Shown: positions 1 to 14,600, counted from the stretch's first letter. The stretch: 64,000 nucleotides of DNA from Dromaius novaehollandiae (GCF_036370855.1 NC_088132.1:64704841-64768840); one strand, 5' to 3'. Notes: generated by a model from the letters alone, not told the origin. Made by a program: numbers and translations.

Positions 1-2559
1 CTGCAAGAGCGTGACAATCCTGCATTCCACACAACCAAGTTTTGGGTTTTTTCTGTTGGCTGCTATGTGTAACCACATTGCATTATGTAACTATGTAACA
101 GTATTACATTGATAGTCAAGTTGACTTTTCTATTCCAAATATTCTCCAACAAAAATTTTAAACCTCAGCTGCCTGAAGCTCAGAGGTATCAGAGATCTGT
201 GTCAAAATACTTTCTTTATTTTGTATCTTCAAAGAAATGCAGCTAACGGTGTGAACTACTTCCTTTCAACCTATCTGCCAACAATGTCAATCCTACAGTC
301 AGTCTGAGAAACCTACTCTGCAGTTAATTTTAAATATTTTTTCATAACAGAAATTATGTCTCAGCTCAAGAGAGAATTTTTAGAGAGAAAAAGATCCTAG
401 TGACATTTTTGATTTGGCAGCCATCTGGATTTATTCAAAAGTCTGAATTCAGCTGGGGGGAGTATTCCTTTTTTCTGTTTACATTAAATCTTTGAAAGTA
501 GTTAGCACTGATCCTCCAGTTTTTCAAAGGTTATGTACAAGGTAGGATAAACAGCGTTAACTCTTCAATACCATGAACACACATTAACGCAATGCATTAT
601 TACAAATGATAACCCACTGCATTATATGAACTCTCAAACAATCATGTCACATCCCTTTAATTACTTCCAGTACATCAGGGTATGGTGTACCACCTGAGTG
701 CAAAGACATATAATTGTTCACACACTTTTTTTTGTACTAAGCTGTTGGTCTATCATCGTTATAATTTTGTGCTGATTATCCAGTCTTCCGGGGCAGGTTT
801 CCCATTGTGTGCAGTCTTTTCTGTTCGGTGAGTAAGAAACCACTGAGTAAGAGTAGGTGGGGATGTGATTTTTTTTTTTTTTAATGGGAAAGGAGAGTTA
901 GCTGAATGTTGAAATTCTAGGAAAGCAAAACCAGCCATCCCAGATGCACCAATTCAACCCAGCTGTGTACTCTGAAAATGACCATTTCTTTATAAAAAAA
1001 TTTATTTTACTTTCACTTATTTCAGTGAAGTTATCAATGGATCGTAATAAGATAAATTATTTTTAAATCAGAGCTTGCTTACTGAGGCTTACACTTGCAA
1101 ACCCAACTGTTTGCGAAGAGGAAACAGCAGTGCCTAGATCGCTACAATGGAACATTGCAGCAACAAAATGAAAGGAAAGACGACCACGTGTTATGTTCTG
1201 TGTCCTGTGTGTCCGTATGGAGGGACTCTGGACAGCTGTAGCAAAGGAGGAAGGAAGGAACTGAAGAACAACCACAACATGATATGTTTCCAAGGTAAAG
1301 CCCGCTATGTGATTTGAGCTAAGTCAAGAGCGTCGAGGAGGTTTTCACAGCAGTTGTATAAGCAACTATTGCCACTGGATCATAAGTGACTAGCAAACAA
1401 ATAAGACCTGTATGAGAGGAAGAAGCAGGATTATTTTTTCAGAAAATATGCAGGGTTGTGCTTCCTGCATGCAAAAGAAACAAACATCAGGATGCAGTTC
1501 TAGTTCCTGCACCCACAAACAGGGAATCTGCTCTCCAGGCAGAGCCTGATGAGCTTCTATTCCTTCTCTTCCCAGTGTTAGGCTCACAGTGAATCTCCAT
1601 TTTCTTGTGGACTTCTGTCCACTTTCTGCTCTGAACGTACACTGATCTCCACATCACCCAGTGCCCCTGGCTCATGATTTTCAGTAACTCTATAGGAAAA
1701 CTTTTCTTAGCCTTAGTGCTTAGTGCTGTGGTTAAGCCTTTTTGTCCATGTTTTCTGTCCTTTCAGCTCTGTTAGGCCACAGAGGAGTTTTCTTGCTTCT
1801 GTAATTTTCTATGAAGAAAAGGTGAAGTCCATGTTTACAGCTGTTCACAGTGACCAGCACAACACAGCTAGTTCGGGTAACACTTCAGGAATATGGTATA
1901 TATACACATGAACTGTTTAGAATCATACAGTTGTGTATATAGTGCCAGGATTTTGCTAACTGTTTTGACTTTCTGGGAATACTTATCTGGTTAAAATTAA
2001 GATCTTACTGGCAAGAACTCTTAACAGCCTATAGTGAGAGTTTAAGAAAATCACCAATAAATACCTTTATGAGAGTGTGGAATGTCTCAGGGCAATGGGG
2101 CTTGTCACAGTAAGCTGTACTGGGATTTATAAAAGAGAAATATTCTAGGGTGTGATTTGTGTGGCTGGCTTAAACAGCAAAAAAATATGCAAATTCCATT
2201 ATGCAAAATATTCTTTCACTTTGCAGTCGGCATGACTGGAAATACAGTTTGTGGCAAAAGCCAACATTGCATCAGACTGCATCTGTCCTCTCCCAACCTG
2301 CAGCCAAATCTTTTGCTATTCATTCTTGTTCCATTAGACCCTAAGTGCCCTAATGTCTGTCTGTTACATGAGATGTTACTACTTATTTGACCATGTATAA
2401 TTTATTTATTTATATCAAATTAGCACCTGGAAATTCCAGTGAAGACTTAGATCTCATTGTCATTCATACTGTGGAAATACATTACAATAAATAGACCCTG
2501 CATACCCAAGATTTATCATTTAAATAAGTAGGCTAGACATAGAGAGCAAGAGTAACAGC

Positions 2560-2620
2560 AGCAGTGAAATGAAATTATTTGGTCAAGGTCATACAGCAAA
2601 GATCTCTCGGCTGGTTTACT
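2560..2620 (-). repeat. Possible MIR-like SINE fragment
   Basis: The stretch around tcaaggtcatacagcaaag resembles the reverse complement of the MIR segment that reads roughly ctgtgtgaccttggg. Only about 60 bases match and the flanks are not recognisable, so this may be chance. It is called from memory of the MIR consensus. Confidence 0.3.
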
Positions 2621-4093
2621 GATTGAGCCATACATATCCATAGTAGCTTTCTGAAACTGAAAATAGGATGCCTGTTCGCAGTTAATGCTTGAAAATGATG
2701 GTATTCCTATGTCTTTATCCTTTAATACCAGTTACTCTATATGGTTATCAGAATAGCTCAGCAGGAAATGAAGTTTAAGAGTAGCAGGGAATGGTCTTCC
2801 CTTTTATCTCTTTGCTTCCGTTCCTCTGGCTGTAAAAGAAAGATATGTTATTTGGGCCTGACTCTGCTTTGAAGGAACTCTCACATTGCAGAAAGAAAGG
2901 CTGAAGCACCCATTTCTGATATCTATGAATCAGAAAGAACATTTGTTGACAGTACGTTGTAAAATTTGCCATTTCTCCGCAAAACTATGGTATGAAAATG
3001 ATAAAAGTCATGAACTTTGTTCTGCATTGTGTTTTCTTTATGTGAGCTCTTTGAAACAACATTCAGGAATGAAATAAATGGTGCTTTAAATGACACTTTG
3101 ATAAAACCACTCAAGTGTGGAAGGTCTGCTTTCTCTTTCTTACACCTCTAGTTTTTCCCTGTACCACTTCTCTCTTGGGACCTTTTAATTCTCAATTAGA
3201 CTGAAATCCTTCATATCATCTTTGCAATGTAATGGGGACTTTGACATGAGACTCAAGACCTCGCTATTTGATTTTCATAAGCTTACATTGACATATAATT
3301 ATTTTATTTCTGAATGTAGGATTTTATCAGTGTTTTGCACATACATTGCTTGTCCTCTCCAAGTATGTACTGTGCATGCACCTGTCTCATTCCTGAATTG
3401 CAGGATGGATCTATTAACATAGACATATAACATATAGCCCTGGTAGTGCTGATAAGTCCTTTTTAACAGTCACTGTATTCTACCCTCAAAGGGGCTGCAC
3501 TTCAGCAGTGATTAAAATAGAATAATTGTAAATGTTTAAGTCCTTAGGCTTTTTCAAAGGATTAACTATTTTTTAATTAATGTAACAGTCTGCACTCCTC
3601 CAAACATCTGAACAAGGTATGTAAGATAAGAAGTCAATGTCCTTCCTCATATGCTGTAGTGTCTTGCCAGCCACGTCCTTGAAATAGTTGCATAGCTTCA
3701 GTCTTTCAAAGGATCTTTTACATGGAGTACTCTTTAATCCTCATGCAGAGCATCTCTTACCCCTTACCTCATTCCTCTGGCTATTTTCAGAAGCCAGAGA
3801 TTTAAACATAATCTCTAAAATGAAAGACTGCATTTGGCATAGGTCAGAAATAGTAAGGCCAGTTAAAAAGTACAGCTGCTTGGATTTTTCTTGCATATGC
3901 TACAGTGAAATCACTGTAAATGCACACACTAGGCCAGTCAGAAGTCAGTAAATTGCTTAGTCCCAGATGTTCCAATCAATTTTAAATGAACATTTTCAAA
4001 GCTTCTGGGATGCTGTTGGATATTAACAGTAGATAGTGGGGGCATGCCTTTCAGAACACTATTTGTCTCTTGTCAGTAGAGCCTCAAGATATA

Positions 4094-4123
4094 TTTTAGT
4101 ATAAAAACTTTTAGTATAAAATC
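4094..4123. repeat. Two-copy 15-bp tandem repeat
   Basis: The unit ttttagtataaaaac (4094-4108) is followed directly by ttttagtataaaatc (4109-4123), with one mismatch. It is a small local duplication in AT-rich intergenic DNA, with no function implied. Confidence 0.8.
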
Positions 4124-7100
4124 TTGCTGTTTTGTTAGCATTATAAAGCATTTTAAAGGGTTTTTTTCTAAATACTTATTTCAAATGTTTAAATTTTAAA
4201 AATATTTGTTTAAAATTTTTAGAATTTCCAAACTTTTTTTTAGCTCTTATCTACATTCCTGAGGTGAAAAGAAATATGGTTTTTCTCCAAAAGGCAATGT
4301 CCCTGCTTCAGAGACATTGTAAAACAAATTAGGGCCAGTGGTTCATAGAGGAGACCTTATTACTGGGTCATCTGAGTTAGGATGAAACAGCCATAACGAT
4401 TCTTCTATTCTTCTTCTCTTAGGGTTTTCATGATCCTATTAAAGTCCAAAAGACTTTTTCCAGTGGCTTCAGGGAAGTTTGAAACAGGCCTATATTAAAT
4501 TTGTCTCCTTTTACTCTTTCTCTCTTATCTGTCCTGAATAATGACCATCCTGTCAGTTTACTTCCAGATGTGACAGTAAATCAAACAGACCTTGGATCTC
4601 ACTGTAATCTCTGTGGCTCAAAGAAATTTCAGCACTCATATACCTAACTGGGGAGATGAAGTAGAGATACAATTATAGCCAGTAGCTTTAATGATAGTTC
4701 ACTAGAAGTAGCATCAGGTATTTTCAACTTTTAGAACTCAAGTATATTATCATTATTCATTTAAGTTGTTATCTTTATAGGTTATGATTCAGCAAGTATT
4801 TAATGTTTTCCAGTGAGTGATTAAATATTTTATATCGAGTTTTAAGCATTTGCTCTTTATTTGTTTTTAAGCATTGTTTAAGCATTTGTGGTTGAACATT
4901 TGTTCACATATTTTGTGGAGTCAGGGAGATGATGCCTACTGTCTTCTAGATATTTTGCAGACATAAGGGACATCCCTGGTCTAATGACTAGATGCAGTGG
5001 TCCATAGAAAGTAGTTTCTGTGCCCGTACATTTCCAACAACTGCCCTGAAACAGCTGCCTGTGCGGACTGGATTGCAGTATCAAGGCACAAAACCCAAAA
5101 AGGTGATTAAAGAGTAATTGCCAGAGATTTAGTATGGGTGTAGTTAGTCTGTGATTCCCTTTTAATCTGATCTTAATTTTTTTTTCCTTCTCCTCTTGCT
5201 GCAGGCTTTTTCTTACTCTTCTCTTGAGGACCACTGGTTGTTCTTAACTGTCAAAGGGAGATGAAAAAAACTTCTTATTTCTACATGATAGACACATTTG
5301 CAGCTGTGCCTACATAAGTGCTTGTTTTAGAGAAAAGCATTACAAAAAGTAAGGAGGAAATACTATAACCAGTACCAACAAGCTTTGAATGATTTAATGT
5401 AGAAAGTGAAAATAGAAAGACAAACATCTTCCTCATCAAATATTTCTCCTTTCCTTTCAGACAAACTCTGATTTGTATCTGAACAATATCTCCTATGCAG
5501 TTTGAGCATTTATATTAAAAAAAATCACAAAAAAAATGTATATTTCATGTTCCCTGGTGCTTTCAAAAAAAAAGTTTCTCTGTCACAGAGTTTGAGGCTT
5601 CAGGCCAACAAGAAAGTGTGGCAACTGCTCAACAACTACTTGAGGTGAACTGTAGACAGAGGTACTCTTATACATGGAAATTCACCCCTCCCTTCTCAAA
5701 CCAGAGAAACAGGCACGATGCCAGGAGCTGCGAGTTATGAGTGTGTTTGTGAAGGGGAATTCACCTGCCAAATCACGAGCTCCCTGAGGACTGCAAGACC
5801 TTCCACACCCCCTCTTCCAGAATACAGTCTGAAAAAGCATCTGCCTATGTTGCAGTCTGAAAAGATTTGAAACCATAATCTATTCCCATGGTCCTTCCCT
5901 GGACTTTCCCCACAAATGTTATTTGGGTCTCTTCTGTACCCTGCACAATATTTCTCTCTGCACATACAGAGAGGCCTAGCATGTAGCTACACTATCCACA
6001 ACCTCTCTTACCATAGATTCAAGTGATTCAGAAACTCCTGTTTAGCTCTCTAAGCTACAGTGACTTCAGTCTATTCAAAACTGATGTAATACCTGATCTG
6101 GATGAATCAGCTGGTGAAAAGACTGGAAGGCAGACTTCCTGCTACCACAATTCTTTAACCACAGAGTTTAGATTAAAATTATTGTTTTCTTTCTTATCTG
6201 TCCTTCCTAGCCTTGGAACAGAATTGTTTCACTGTGAATGTAGTAATCTAACTGCCAAGAACACTCCTTAAAATAACCTTACCTAGGTACAACTTGAAAG
6301 TAGGTCACAAAATGTATAGTGGAAAGCAGCAGTTTTTCTTTTTGCTAACATTACAGTACAAATGTGAAATACAACACTGTCCTCAGCCCCCTTGACAGCA
6401 ACTGGCTTCAATGTCAAAATCCAACACAAATAACAATAACCTGCCTATTTCCTCCACACAACACAGCTTCTGTTAGACACTACCCTCTTAAAAGTCTTGG
6501 CTTTACTAGTTTCATAACACTGCTAAGTATACTTGGAAAGTTTGTCTTTTCCAACTTTGCAATGCTACTGGTCCGTATGTTTAGAATGTAAATGTTATAC
6601 CATGGTACCATATTTTGTAGAACCCTGCTCACTGATGCAAAGCACTAGTTAAAACGTAGAGTTAACCTTTATAACTTAAAGCTTCCACAAGCTCTCATAG
6701 TATGCAAATTTGGCATTCTTCCAAACCAGGAGACAACCTAGGGATAACATTTTTTTATTTTTTAACAATTCTTATTATCTCAGAGTTGAACACTATTTTG
6801 CTCTTCCTGTAATTTGGAGCAGTTGTTTGTTTTTAAGTTGTATTTGTTGGCCATGGTTAACATGGTTTTCATCAGTGCAGAGCCGTAAGAGGCAGTAGAA
6901 ATGACTTAGAGTACTTCTATTCAGGGCAGACTGGCTCTCCAGACTATGCTTGTGTTTTAATGGCATAGTCTGAGCAACACGAGGTAAGATGATGAACAGT
7001 GGCATCTAAGACAGCTCTGGGATCATCAAGAAGTGCAACCATCAAAGAAACCCATTATGAAACATATTATTCCAGTGGTATCTTGTTCCATCATAGCCCA

Positions 7101-8749
7101 AAAAAAGACATCAGCATTCTCTGGAAATGTGCTGAATGTGAGGAAAATGGAATATTCCTCCCCATCTGCTGGAAATACTCTAAAGTAAATAAGGATGCTA
7201 AGCACTGGGCAGAAATACTGGAAGTAATTTTTTAAAATAACAAAAAAGCAGACGCCAATGGAGGCCCCTAGTTTTTCTACTAGGCTTTGCATTGGAAAGA
7301 AATTATAGTTTGTGAAATGAGATCTACAGATAGCTGCCAGATGGTTAATCATGGTTAGTGGGGAACACAAAGGACTTTGCTTGGTGAACAGCCTTAGCAA
7401 AACAACAGATGTCCCCAAAACTGAAAATTTTACACATTTTAAAAGGTCTGAAGTCAGTAAATTCTGGTTCACAAATTTGAACCCTTCATTTCAGCCCTCA
7501 TTTAAATGTCAGTTGCTGCCTGGTTGCCATGAAAAGCCTTAACAGGCTTGTATCTGAGAGGAACAGGGCAGGATTTGGTTCTACTACTAGTAATACCACA
7601 ACCAACATTAGACTAAGATGACAGAAGTATCAAATCTCATTCTTGTCTTTGCTGGGCTAGAAAGCATTTCCCATACCAAGTTTAGACAATATAATGTTAG
7701 CATGTATCTACAACTGTCATCTCAGGTCTTAGGTACTTTACAAAAGTAGGCAAGCATTATTATGCAGGATGGGCAAGAAGAATTCAAAGAAGTGATCTAA
7801 TAAACACAATACATTACTAATAATTAGAGAGATGTGTTTGTTTTTCACAAGAGAGTAAGCCATATGCCATTTTACAAATATAATCAAAAACACATGGAAA
7901 CCTCAGAGATTTTACTGCAAGAAATAGGGAAGGTTAAAATGGTGAAATTTGATAGGGTTTTATGTAACATCTTACATTTTTAGTGTAAGGTAAAATAAAA
8001 GATATTTTTCTTTTTCTTGCAGAAGCTGAAAGTCATGCACTAGCCAAAGCATGTTAAGGTTGACAAAGTCACATGTGCACTGTATCTTTTCAATGATCTC
8101 TGTTAGTTACCTTTTTCTCTTTTTAATTCGAAAATGTGTGGCCCTTTTCAGAAAACTTGCTTTGCTGTTATCATCCCTATATCTTTTTTTAGCACTATGG
8201 TGTGACTAGAATAGGAAGTGGATTTGCTGTTAGTGTTTCCTTTCCTCTCAAACTGCATGTATGTCAGTCAGTTGAGTAGTAGCATCCTGTCCTTGTTTTC
8301 TTGCTTACCAATTTCACTTGACAATGACATTCAGGCTTCATTTCATAAGGATTTGACACTAGTACCATCATCAATATTTTTCAAAAATCAGGATATTTTC
8401 AGTAACCAAAAAAAAGGCATTAAAGGCTCAAAATGCAAAGGACCTCAGTTACTGTGACATTTCTTTAAATTTTTGGTTAGATCTCACTCATCTGGGTAGC
8501 CCATTTTTGGAAAACTGAAAATGAAATCCTGACCTCGTAAAAGACAACAGAAAAAATCACTTCAGTGAGATCAGAACTTCCCTCTAGCTCCTCTTTTAAA
8601 CACTAAGCTTTTCTGGGGAAATTATGTTTTCCAGTCCGCATTTGTACATGGGTAATTGTCACATAATATTATTTGGGCTTTAATTTTTTTGTGCACACAG
8701 CAGATCAAATTCACTTGCAGAAAATTAATTCTGTCTGCCTGTGGGAGAT

Positions 8750-8751
<2 letters not shown>

Positions 8752-8783
<32 letters not shown>
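8752..8783. repeat. (GT)n microsatellite
   Basis: Uninterrupted GT dinucleotides run for about 32 bases. Reading frames across it show the expected Val-Cys or Thr-His repeats and are not genes. Length is likely polymorphic. Confidence 0.97.
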
Positions 8784-8786
<3 letters not shown>

Positions 8787-8939
8787 AGTCTCATCTGCAA
8801 AAAATGATTTCTGCAAAACTAGCACCTATAGATCAAATTCATTCAACATAGATACACTGCACTAACAGTATGGAGTGTCACAATGCAGAGGATAAGACCA
8901 TTGCTGCTGGAGTAGGGATTTCTCCTACCAGAAACACGC

Positions 8940-8985
8940 CTTCTATATTCTAGAACATTTTTCTTCTATATTCTAGAACACTTTT
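8940..8985. repeat. Two-copy 23-bp tandem repeat with TTCTAGAA palindrome
   Basis: The 18-base string cttctatattctagaaca occurs at 8940-8957 and again at 8963-8980, a period of 23 bases. Each copy holds the palindrome TTCTAGAA. It looks like a local duplication. Confidence 0.85.
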
Positions 8986-9224
8986 TTTTCCTCAATTAAC
9001 TTTAACAACATGAAAAAATCAAAGGATGCTATTGGATCTTGGGAATAACTTTACTTTTGGATAGCAATGTTTGATAAAGTTTATAAAGTCTGAAATACTT
9101 TCACAGTGATCCCAGATGTCTGAAGCTAATTCAAAATGTCTTTCCTGTTACAATGCAGGTAAGTATTTACTCTTCATTAATTTCCTAGGAGCAGCCTTTC
9201 TTACGAGTACAGTGACAGGCTTAT

Positions 9225-9280
9225 CCTCACTCCTTGAGCCTCAGTTTCATCCTGCATAAAGTTACTTCAGAATGGGATAC
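9225..9280 (+). repeat. Possible MIR-like SINE fragment
   Basis: The string around gagcctcagtttcatcctgc, followed by ataaagttac, resembles the MIR segment usually written gtgcctcagtttcctcatctgtaaaatgg. The match is short, and the downstream part has been altered by a 19-bp tandem duplication. Called from memory of the consensus. Confidence 0.35.
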
Positions 9281-9301
9281 CAACTTCAGAAAGGGATACC
9301 A
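9264..9301. repeat. Two-copy 19-bp tandem repeat
   Basis: acttcagaatgggatacca (9264-9282) is followed immediately by acttcagaaagggatacca (9283-9301), identical at 18 of 19 positions. This indicates a recent local duplication. Confidence 0.9.
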
Positions 9302-11552
9302 GAAGTATGAGCTATAACCTTTGCAATCCTTTAACTAATGTTTTATGTCAAGCGATAAGATAAAGGTGAAATAAGATAATTTTTCTGACGATTCATATTC
9401 TAAGCATTCCCTGTCAATCATTATAAAACAATGGTACTGAGTGTTTAGTTTCCACAGAAATGAAGAGGGGTTACTGAAACTCAGCAGAATCCTGCAGAAT
9501 TTGACAATGGGAGTCCTAACCAACTGTTACTCAACTCAACCGCAAACTCCCATTGATTTAAATTAAATCAAAATTAGGATTAATACACATTTACACTCAA
9601 GTTTACTTATCTAATAGTGGCTGAAGATTTAATTCCTCAGACAACACCCTGACCCTACAGAACTCAATAGCAAAACCCTCATGGGCCTTGCTGGTCTAGG
9701 ATTTGATGAGTAAGTTTCACTTTCCAGTTCAGGAAACAAATCAGCTAGCCCTTTATCTCAAGAAAAGATATCTATGACTCTTGAATATATATTCATACCA
9801 TCAAGATGATTTTATGTTATTAGCAGTGAGAACACTGACAACAACCTAGCCGTGTTTACTCTGACCAGTTTTGAGAAAAAGCAGTCATAAGGTATTACCA
9901 ATAGGACCTTATCTTCTAAGAGCCATCCATGATGTCAAAGGGCATTCAAAAATCATAAATCAGGGCCTGAAAATCATCTACTTTTTTACAGTAATTGTTG
10001 AGACATTATGCTAGGTTGCATTTCTTTTCTCAAGAAAAGCATAATTGATTAACAAACAGGCAAAAAGTTCTGTTCCTTGAGCAGGAACATAGCACATACT
10101 TATGAATGATATATAAAAGGATGTCAATCACCACTTTAGAGCTATCAGGCCTACAGTGTGTCAGCTAATAAGCCAAATCTTGATCTGAATCCAGCTTTGG
10201 ATAATTAACTTCTTCCTGACTGCAAAATCCCCCTACAGAATTGGCTGGATACAATTCAGGCTTCACATTATTAAACAACTGTTACATTCATCCCAGATAT
10301 GGATGAATTCAATCATCTGTAAAAGGGACTTCTTATACATAGAACTGGGACTGAACCTTCTGTCCTCAACCTAGCAAACTCTCCACTGAACATTATCACA
10401 TCCCGAACTTTTTTTTTAAGGCTATGAACAGAAAATAGCTGCTTATAGAGGAAAGAACTGTGTGAACACTGAGAATAGTTTCCTCTCATCCCTCAGATAC
10501 AAGGGTCAGCAACTTGTCAAGGATTATATGTCAAATTGTATTTTTCTTTTCTAAACCAGTGGTTGAACTTGCTGGAAGAAACTTAGCAAGAGCCAGGAAC
10601 TGCTGCTTCCCAGGGGAGGCAAGATCCCGTCACCGTACAGTCGATAGCTCATCTGTATGTGAGGTACTAGTTTCTGGCTGCCGCTGAGTCCTAACTCAGG
10701 AGGCAGTAGAGGCTGAGTCCCTCTCTTTGCCACAGATGCTTTGTTCCAGGCACCAAAGTTGTCAGCTCTGCACCCAGAGAGTAATGTCCGGGCAGTAGCC
10801 TATTGATCATGTCTTCCATTTCTTCTCTCTCTGTATCTACACCTAGTACTTCTGTCTGTGGTGACGGTTCCCAGAGATTGCAGGCTGTGATACCAGTCCA
10901 CCTTATGAATCTTTGCTCCTGACACTAAGACAAGCCCTAGAGAACACCAAATAAAACCCAGAGAGGAAAGTCAGAGAAGAGAAATGTAGTGGAGCAAGAA
11001 AGAAAGAAAAAATTTAAGAAAAAAGTGCTAAAGGAAAAGAAGAAGGAAAAGGAGAGCCTAACATAAAATACTGTAGAAAAGCAGAGAGACAGCAACTCAG
11101 TTCATTCCTGAAAACACCAAAGGTTCTAAGAAACCTTGAGCTATAAACAGACTGTAGAACAACTTTAGATCATAATTTACACAACATTTGGGAAGCTTTT
11201 CTTAGGAAGCTGGGAGGAAAAAGGCACCTTAGGCTATTTTTTTGCAAAATGAGATGTGCAATACTTTCTTACACTAAACATGTAATTGCTCCAATGCAGA
11301 CATGTGCTTATTGTGAATATATTGCTGCTATTCCAGGCATTAATGGTTATCTCAGTCTCTAGAAAGTATGCATATTCTCAGTGATGCATAAATTAAACTT
11401 GTAATAAGGTATGTATAAATGTAACATCAAAAAGACATCAAGGATCTAAAAAAACATTTGAAATATATTCCAGTAACCCCATAAATAGTATAGATAGGAC
11501 AGAACATGGACTGATAGTCCAGTCTCCAGTGATAAGCTGATGATTACCATAA

Positions 11553-11650
11553 AACTGTAAAATAATTTAGGCTGGAAGAGACCTCTGAAGGCTCTGTGGT
11601 CCTACCCACCTCTCAAAACTCAAATTATCTACTGTCCGCTCATGAGAGAA
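11553..11650 (-). repeat. CR1 LINE 3'-end fragment
   Basis: The text from about 11560, with aataatttaggctggaagag then acctctgaaggctc and a later cctaccc-acctctcaaaa, follows the common avian CR1 3'-end pattern read in reverse complement (ggttggaagggacctctggaggtcatctagtcc in the usual consensus). It is a short, diverged, 5'-truncated copy lying antisense to IL6ST. CR1 is the dominant interspersed repeat of birds, which supports the avian assignment. Confidence 0.75.
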
Positions 11651-14600
11651 CAGTATACTCAACACATCCGAAAATGAGATCACCCAACTGTAGGCTAATG
11701 TTTTCCAAACATCTAATTTAAAGGAATCTGCATATAACATTGCTGCTATGTGTCAACATGCATGTAATACACAGCATGAACCTGCTGACAGGAACCTAAT
11801 AGGAAAACTTTCACATAATCTGAGAAATTTTCATCAAATCAAGCATATTAAAGATAGTTTATTAATCACTAATCACTAACTACTTTATAATTCAAGCTTA
11901 TCAGGCAATTAATGAGTGACAGCAAGAATTTATCAGCATTTTTGAAATACATTTATTCATATTGCTACAGACTACCTATAAAATACAAGGATCATCAAAA
12001 TGTTAATGCCTCCTGTTGAATAGACTGTCACTGGTGAATGAATCGCCCTTCTGATTTGTTTTTATTACCACAAACAGTCATACAATAGAATTCAGATAAT
12101 ATGTCATGGGCTATAACTTTGAAGCAAATACTAGCAGGCAGTTTCACACAGGATCTAGTCACAAAAAAAAGAAAAGAATCATGGACAGGAGTAGCCTATG
12201 TGTTTCAAGATGTATTCATACCAACATTACTTGAACCAGATCTTGAATACATAAATACCTCGAAGAAGATTCTTCCACTACTTAATTAACAATAGAAGAA
12301 ATATGCCTAGGTCAGCATTTTCAAGCTAAATGACAAGCAGCTCCAATTACAGAAGAAAGGAAGGGCAGGCAAAACAGACAAGTGAGAAAGGAAGAACTCG
12401 ACTACGGTAATATAACAGCTGACGGAGTGTTAGTGTATCTTATCATAACCATTTGGTTTGTTTGTTACATCTCTTACCACTATCCCTTGTCTGTCATTTT
12501 CTTTAATCTTTTAGGACTCCTGATTCTGGGAGAAGGTCTGCATCTTACCACATATTTACACAACAGCAAGACAATGAGCTCCTAGTCCAGACTGGGATAG
12601 TTGAGTGCTGCAATAAAAACAAAAGCAAATCACCACAAATACAAAATTCTGCTCTTCGGAAGTTAGGGTTTGATTACACATATTCACACCAGAATTTTAA
12701 GTAACAGTGAGTTTCTGAATTGGGTCTTGGCTCTAAAAACAATGCTTCCTAGCTCAGTATAGCTGATGTTTTTAGGCCTATGATTCCTATCTCTCTGGCT
12801 TATTCTCTTAAGGCAAGTTTCTACTGCTGTGGGCACTACAGAGGAGTTTCAGCACTGGAAAACTGGGCTTGATTTTGCTGCACCTTATGCATAACCAGCA
12901 TCACTTTTGTTTGCTAAATTCTGACTGCAAAGTATTTGTTACTGCAGGTGGTAAGACAAGGGGAAAAGGAACTCTGTGCAATTTCAGATTTTTGGCAGAA
13001 TTAGATGAAAAATTGTGTTTTGTTATATATCTGATCAGTAGTATAAATATGGCACACAAATATGTTACTCTAACCAGTTATTTTTCTCACTAAGACTACA
13101 CTTTAGAAGAAGCTATTCTGTAGGACTGATTCTGGACTAGTTGTAACAGCTGTATTTAAACTACTGCCAAAGGGAGAAGAGAAAAGAGGAAAAGATGTAA
13201 AGGAAGTCTGGCAGTGGAAAAGGAGAAAAAGAGTGCGAACAAAAGATAAAACAAAGGAGGAACTCTGAATAAGTGGTAAGAGATAATGGTAAGACAGAGG
13301 AAGGCAAACAGAATATAAACCAGAAAGATCAAAAATGTAAAATGCAAAGTAGCTTCTCAACAGTAGTGAAGCATGTTGGGCAAAGATAATGTTTACCTCT
13401 GTCTTTGTACCATATCTACAATCCCAATGACTAGCATAATACAAACCATTACTGTTTCTTCCATTTTCCAGAGAATGCATAAGTTTCCTAGGTTCTTATG
13501 TATATCATTCACTCTAGATCTAAATTATTTATGACCTGGAGCTGATGGAAGCTACACCATAGTCTAGTATGTCATAAAAATAGGAAATTATGACCGAAAG
13601 CCTATATTCTCCTTTGTTCTCTTTCATCCCATTACTTATTTCAATCTATATACAACCCTTTTGTGTTGCAATTTCATGTGCAAATTCCTATATTCCTTCT
13701 TGTATCTTTTAGTGACACATTTGCACAAACATGTCTGGCATGCCCAGTTTTGTCACCATTTTTTGACTGTTCCTTTTCTTCTCAATTCTTCTTTCCATTC
13801 CTTCATCAAATGAGATTGCTACTCTTTCTCCTAAATGTACTCACTTTTGCTGGCATTTCTCTGATAGTAAAATACTCAGAAATGAACATATTCTACACAT
13901 ACCCTTACCTCTAAATAGTATCAACCAATGTAAGGCATTGACTATAAGGCAGCAGTGAACCAGCAGTTCTCTAACCCAGAACCCAGCTTCAATTTTACAA
14001 ATGAGATTTTACTTCCGCATGACTCCCACACCCTTTGCTGGTAGTAACAGGCTCCAGCCCTGTGTGTTTTGTAACAGCTCAACTAGAAAATTTCAAGCAC
14101 AAAGCTGTCCCGATTCCTTTCATAATATGTGTCACTTTAAAATATTTTAATATATATCATGGTTCTCTTCCTAGAAATCAAGTGGTATCTCACTGCATTG
14201 ATTTCTAACAGTAGGTACAGGAAGGAAAAATGTAAGAAGGATTTGTCTGCAGTTTGACTGTAGTCCCTCTATAGGCACCACATATATTGTTTTTGAAGAA
14301 GTCTTCATCATGCTATACTGAGAAGTCACAGCTGTATATCAGAAAAAATGCTAAAACAGAATAGGTCTTCCAAAGCTGGGTGTCAGCCCTATGTGATATT
14401 GATAGGAAGTGAATTTATGACTGTTAAAGCAAGTCAAGCTGAAGCAAGTCTTCTGTTTTAGTCATAAGAGTTCTTTTAACGTTGCATTGCTCTATGTCCC
14501 TTCTCTCCCTATAAAGAAGCATGCCTTGCACTTGGAAGAAGGATGAAGAGGTCCATGATGGTCCTTAGTGTGTAGGGTCATTCCACTTCCTACCAGCCTC

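Larger units (their letters stand above)
1..11550. other. Upstream non-coding region, left part
   Basis: AT-rich sequence with no recognised exon. Reading frames here are short, unlike any protein I know, and not bounded by convincing splice signals in a consistent phase. It holds a GT microsatellite, three short tandem duplications and two possible ancient MIR-like fragments, listed separately. In mammals the gene on this side of IL6ST is ANKRD55, transcribed in the same direction, but its 3' end is far away. I looked for an ankyrin-type exon and did not see one. Distal regulatory elements could be present but cannot be recognised by eye. Confidence 0.6.

Noticed and set aside
5682-5965. Minus-strand frames with Cys-rich content (CREKYCAGYRRDPNNIC)
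   Set aside because: Briefly looked like a retroviral or zinc-binding fragment, but no flanking pol, gag or LTR features and no repeated Cys/His spacing.
13103-13480. Minus-strand frame of 125 codons
   Set aside because: It is the complement of a purine-rich tract and is low in complexity (Ser, Leu, Phe). No domain or splice support.
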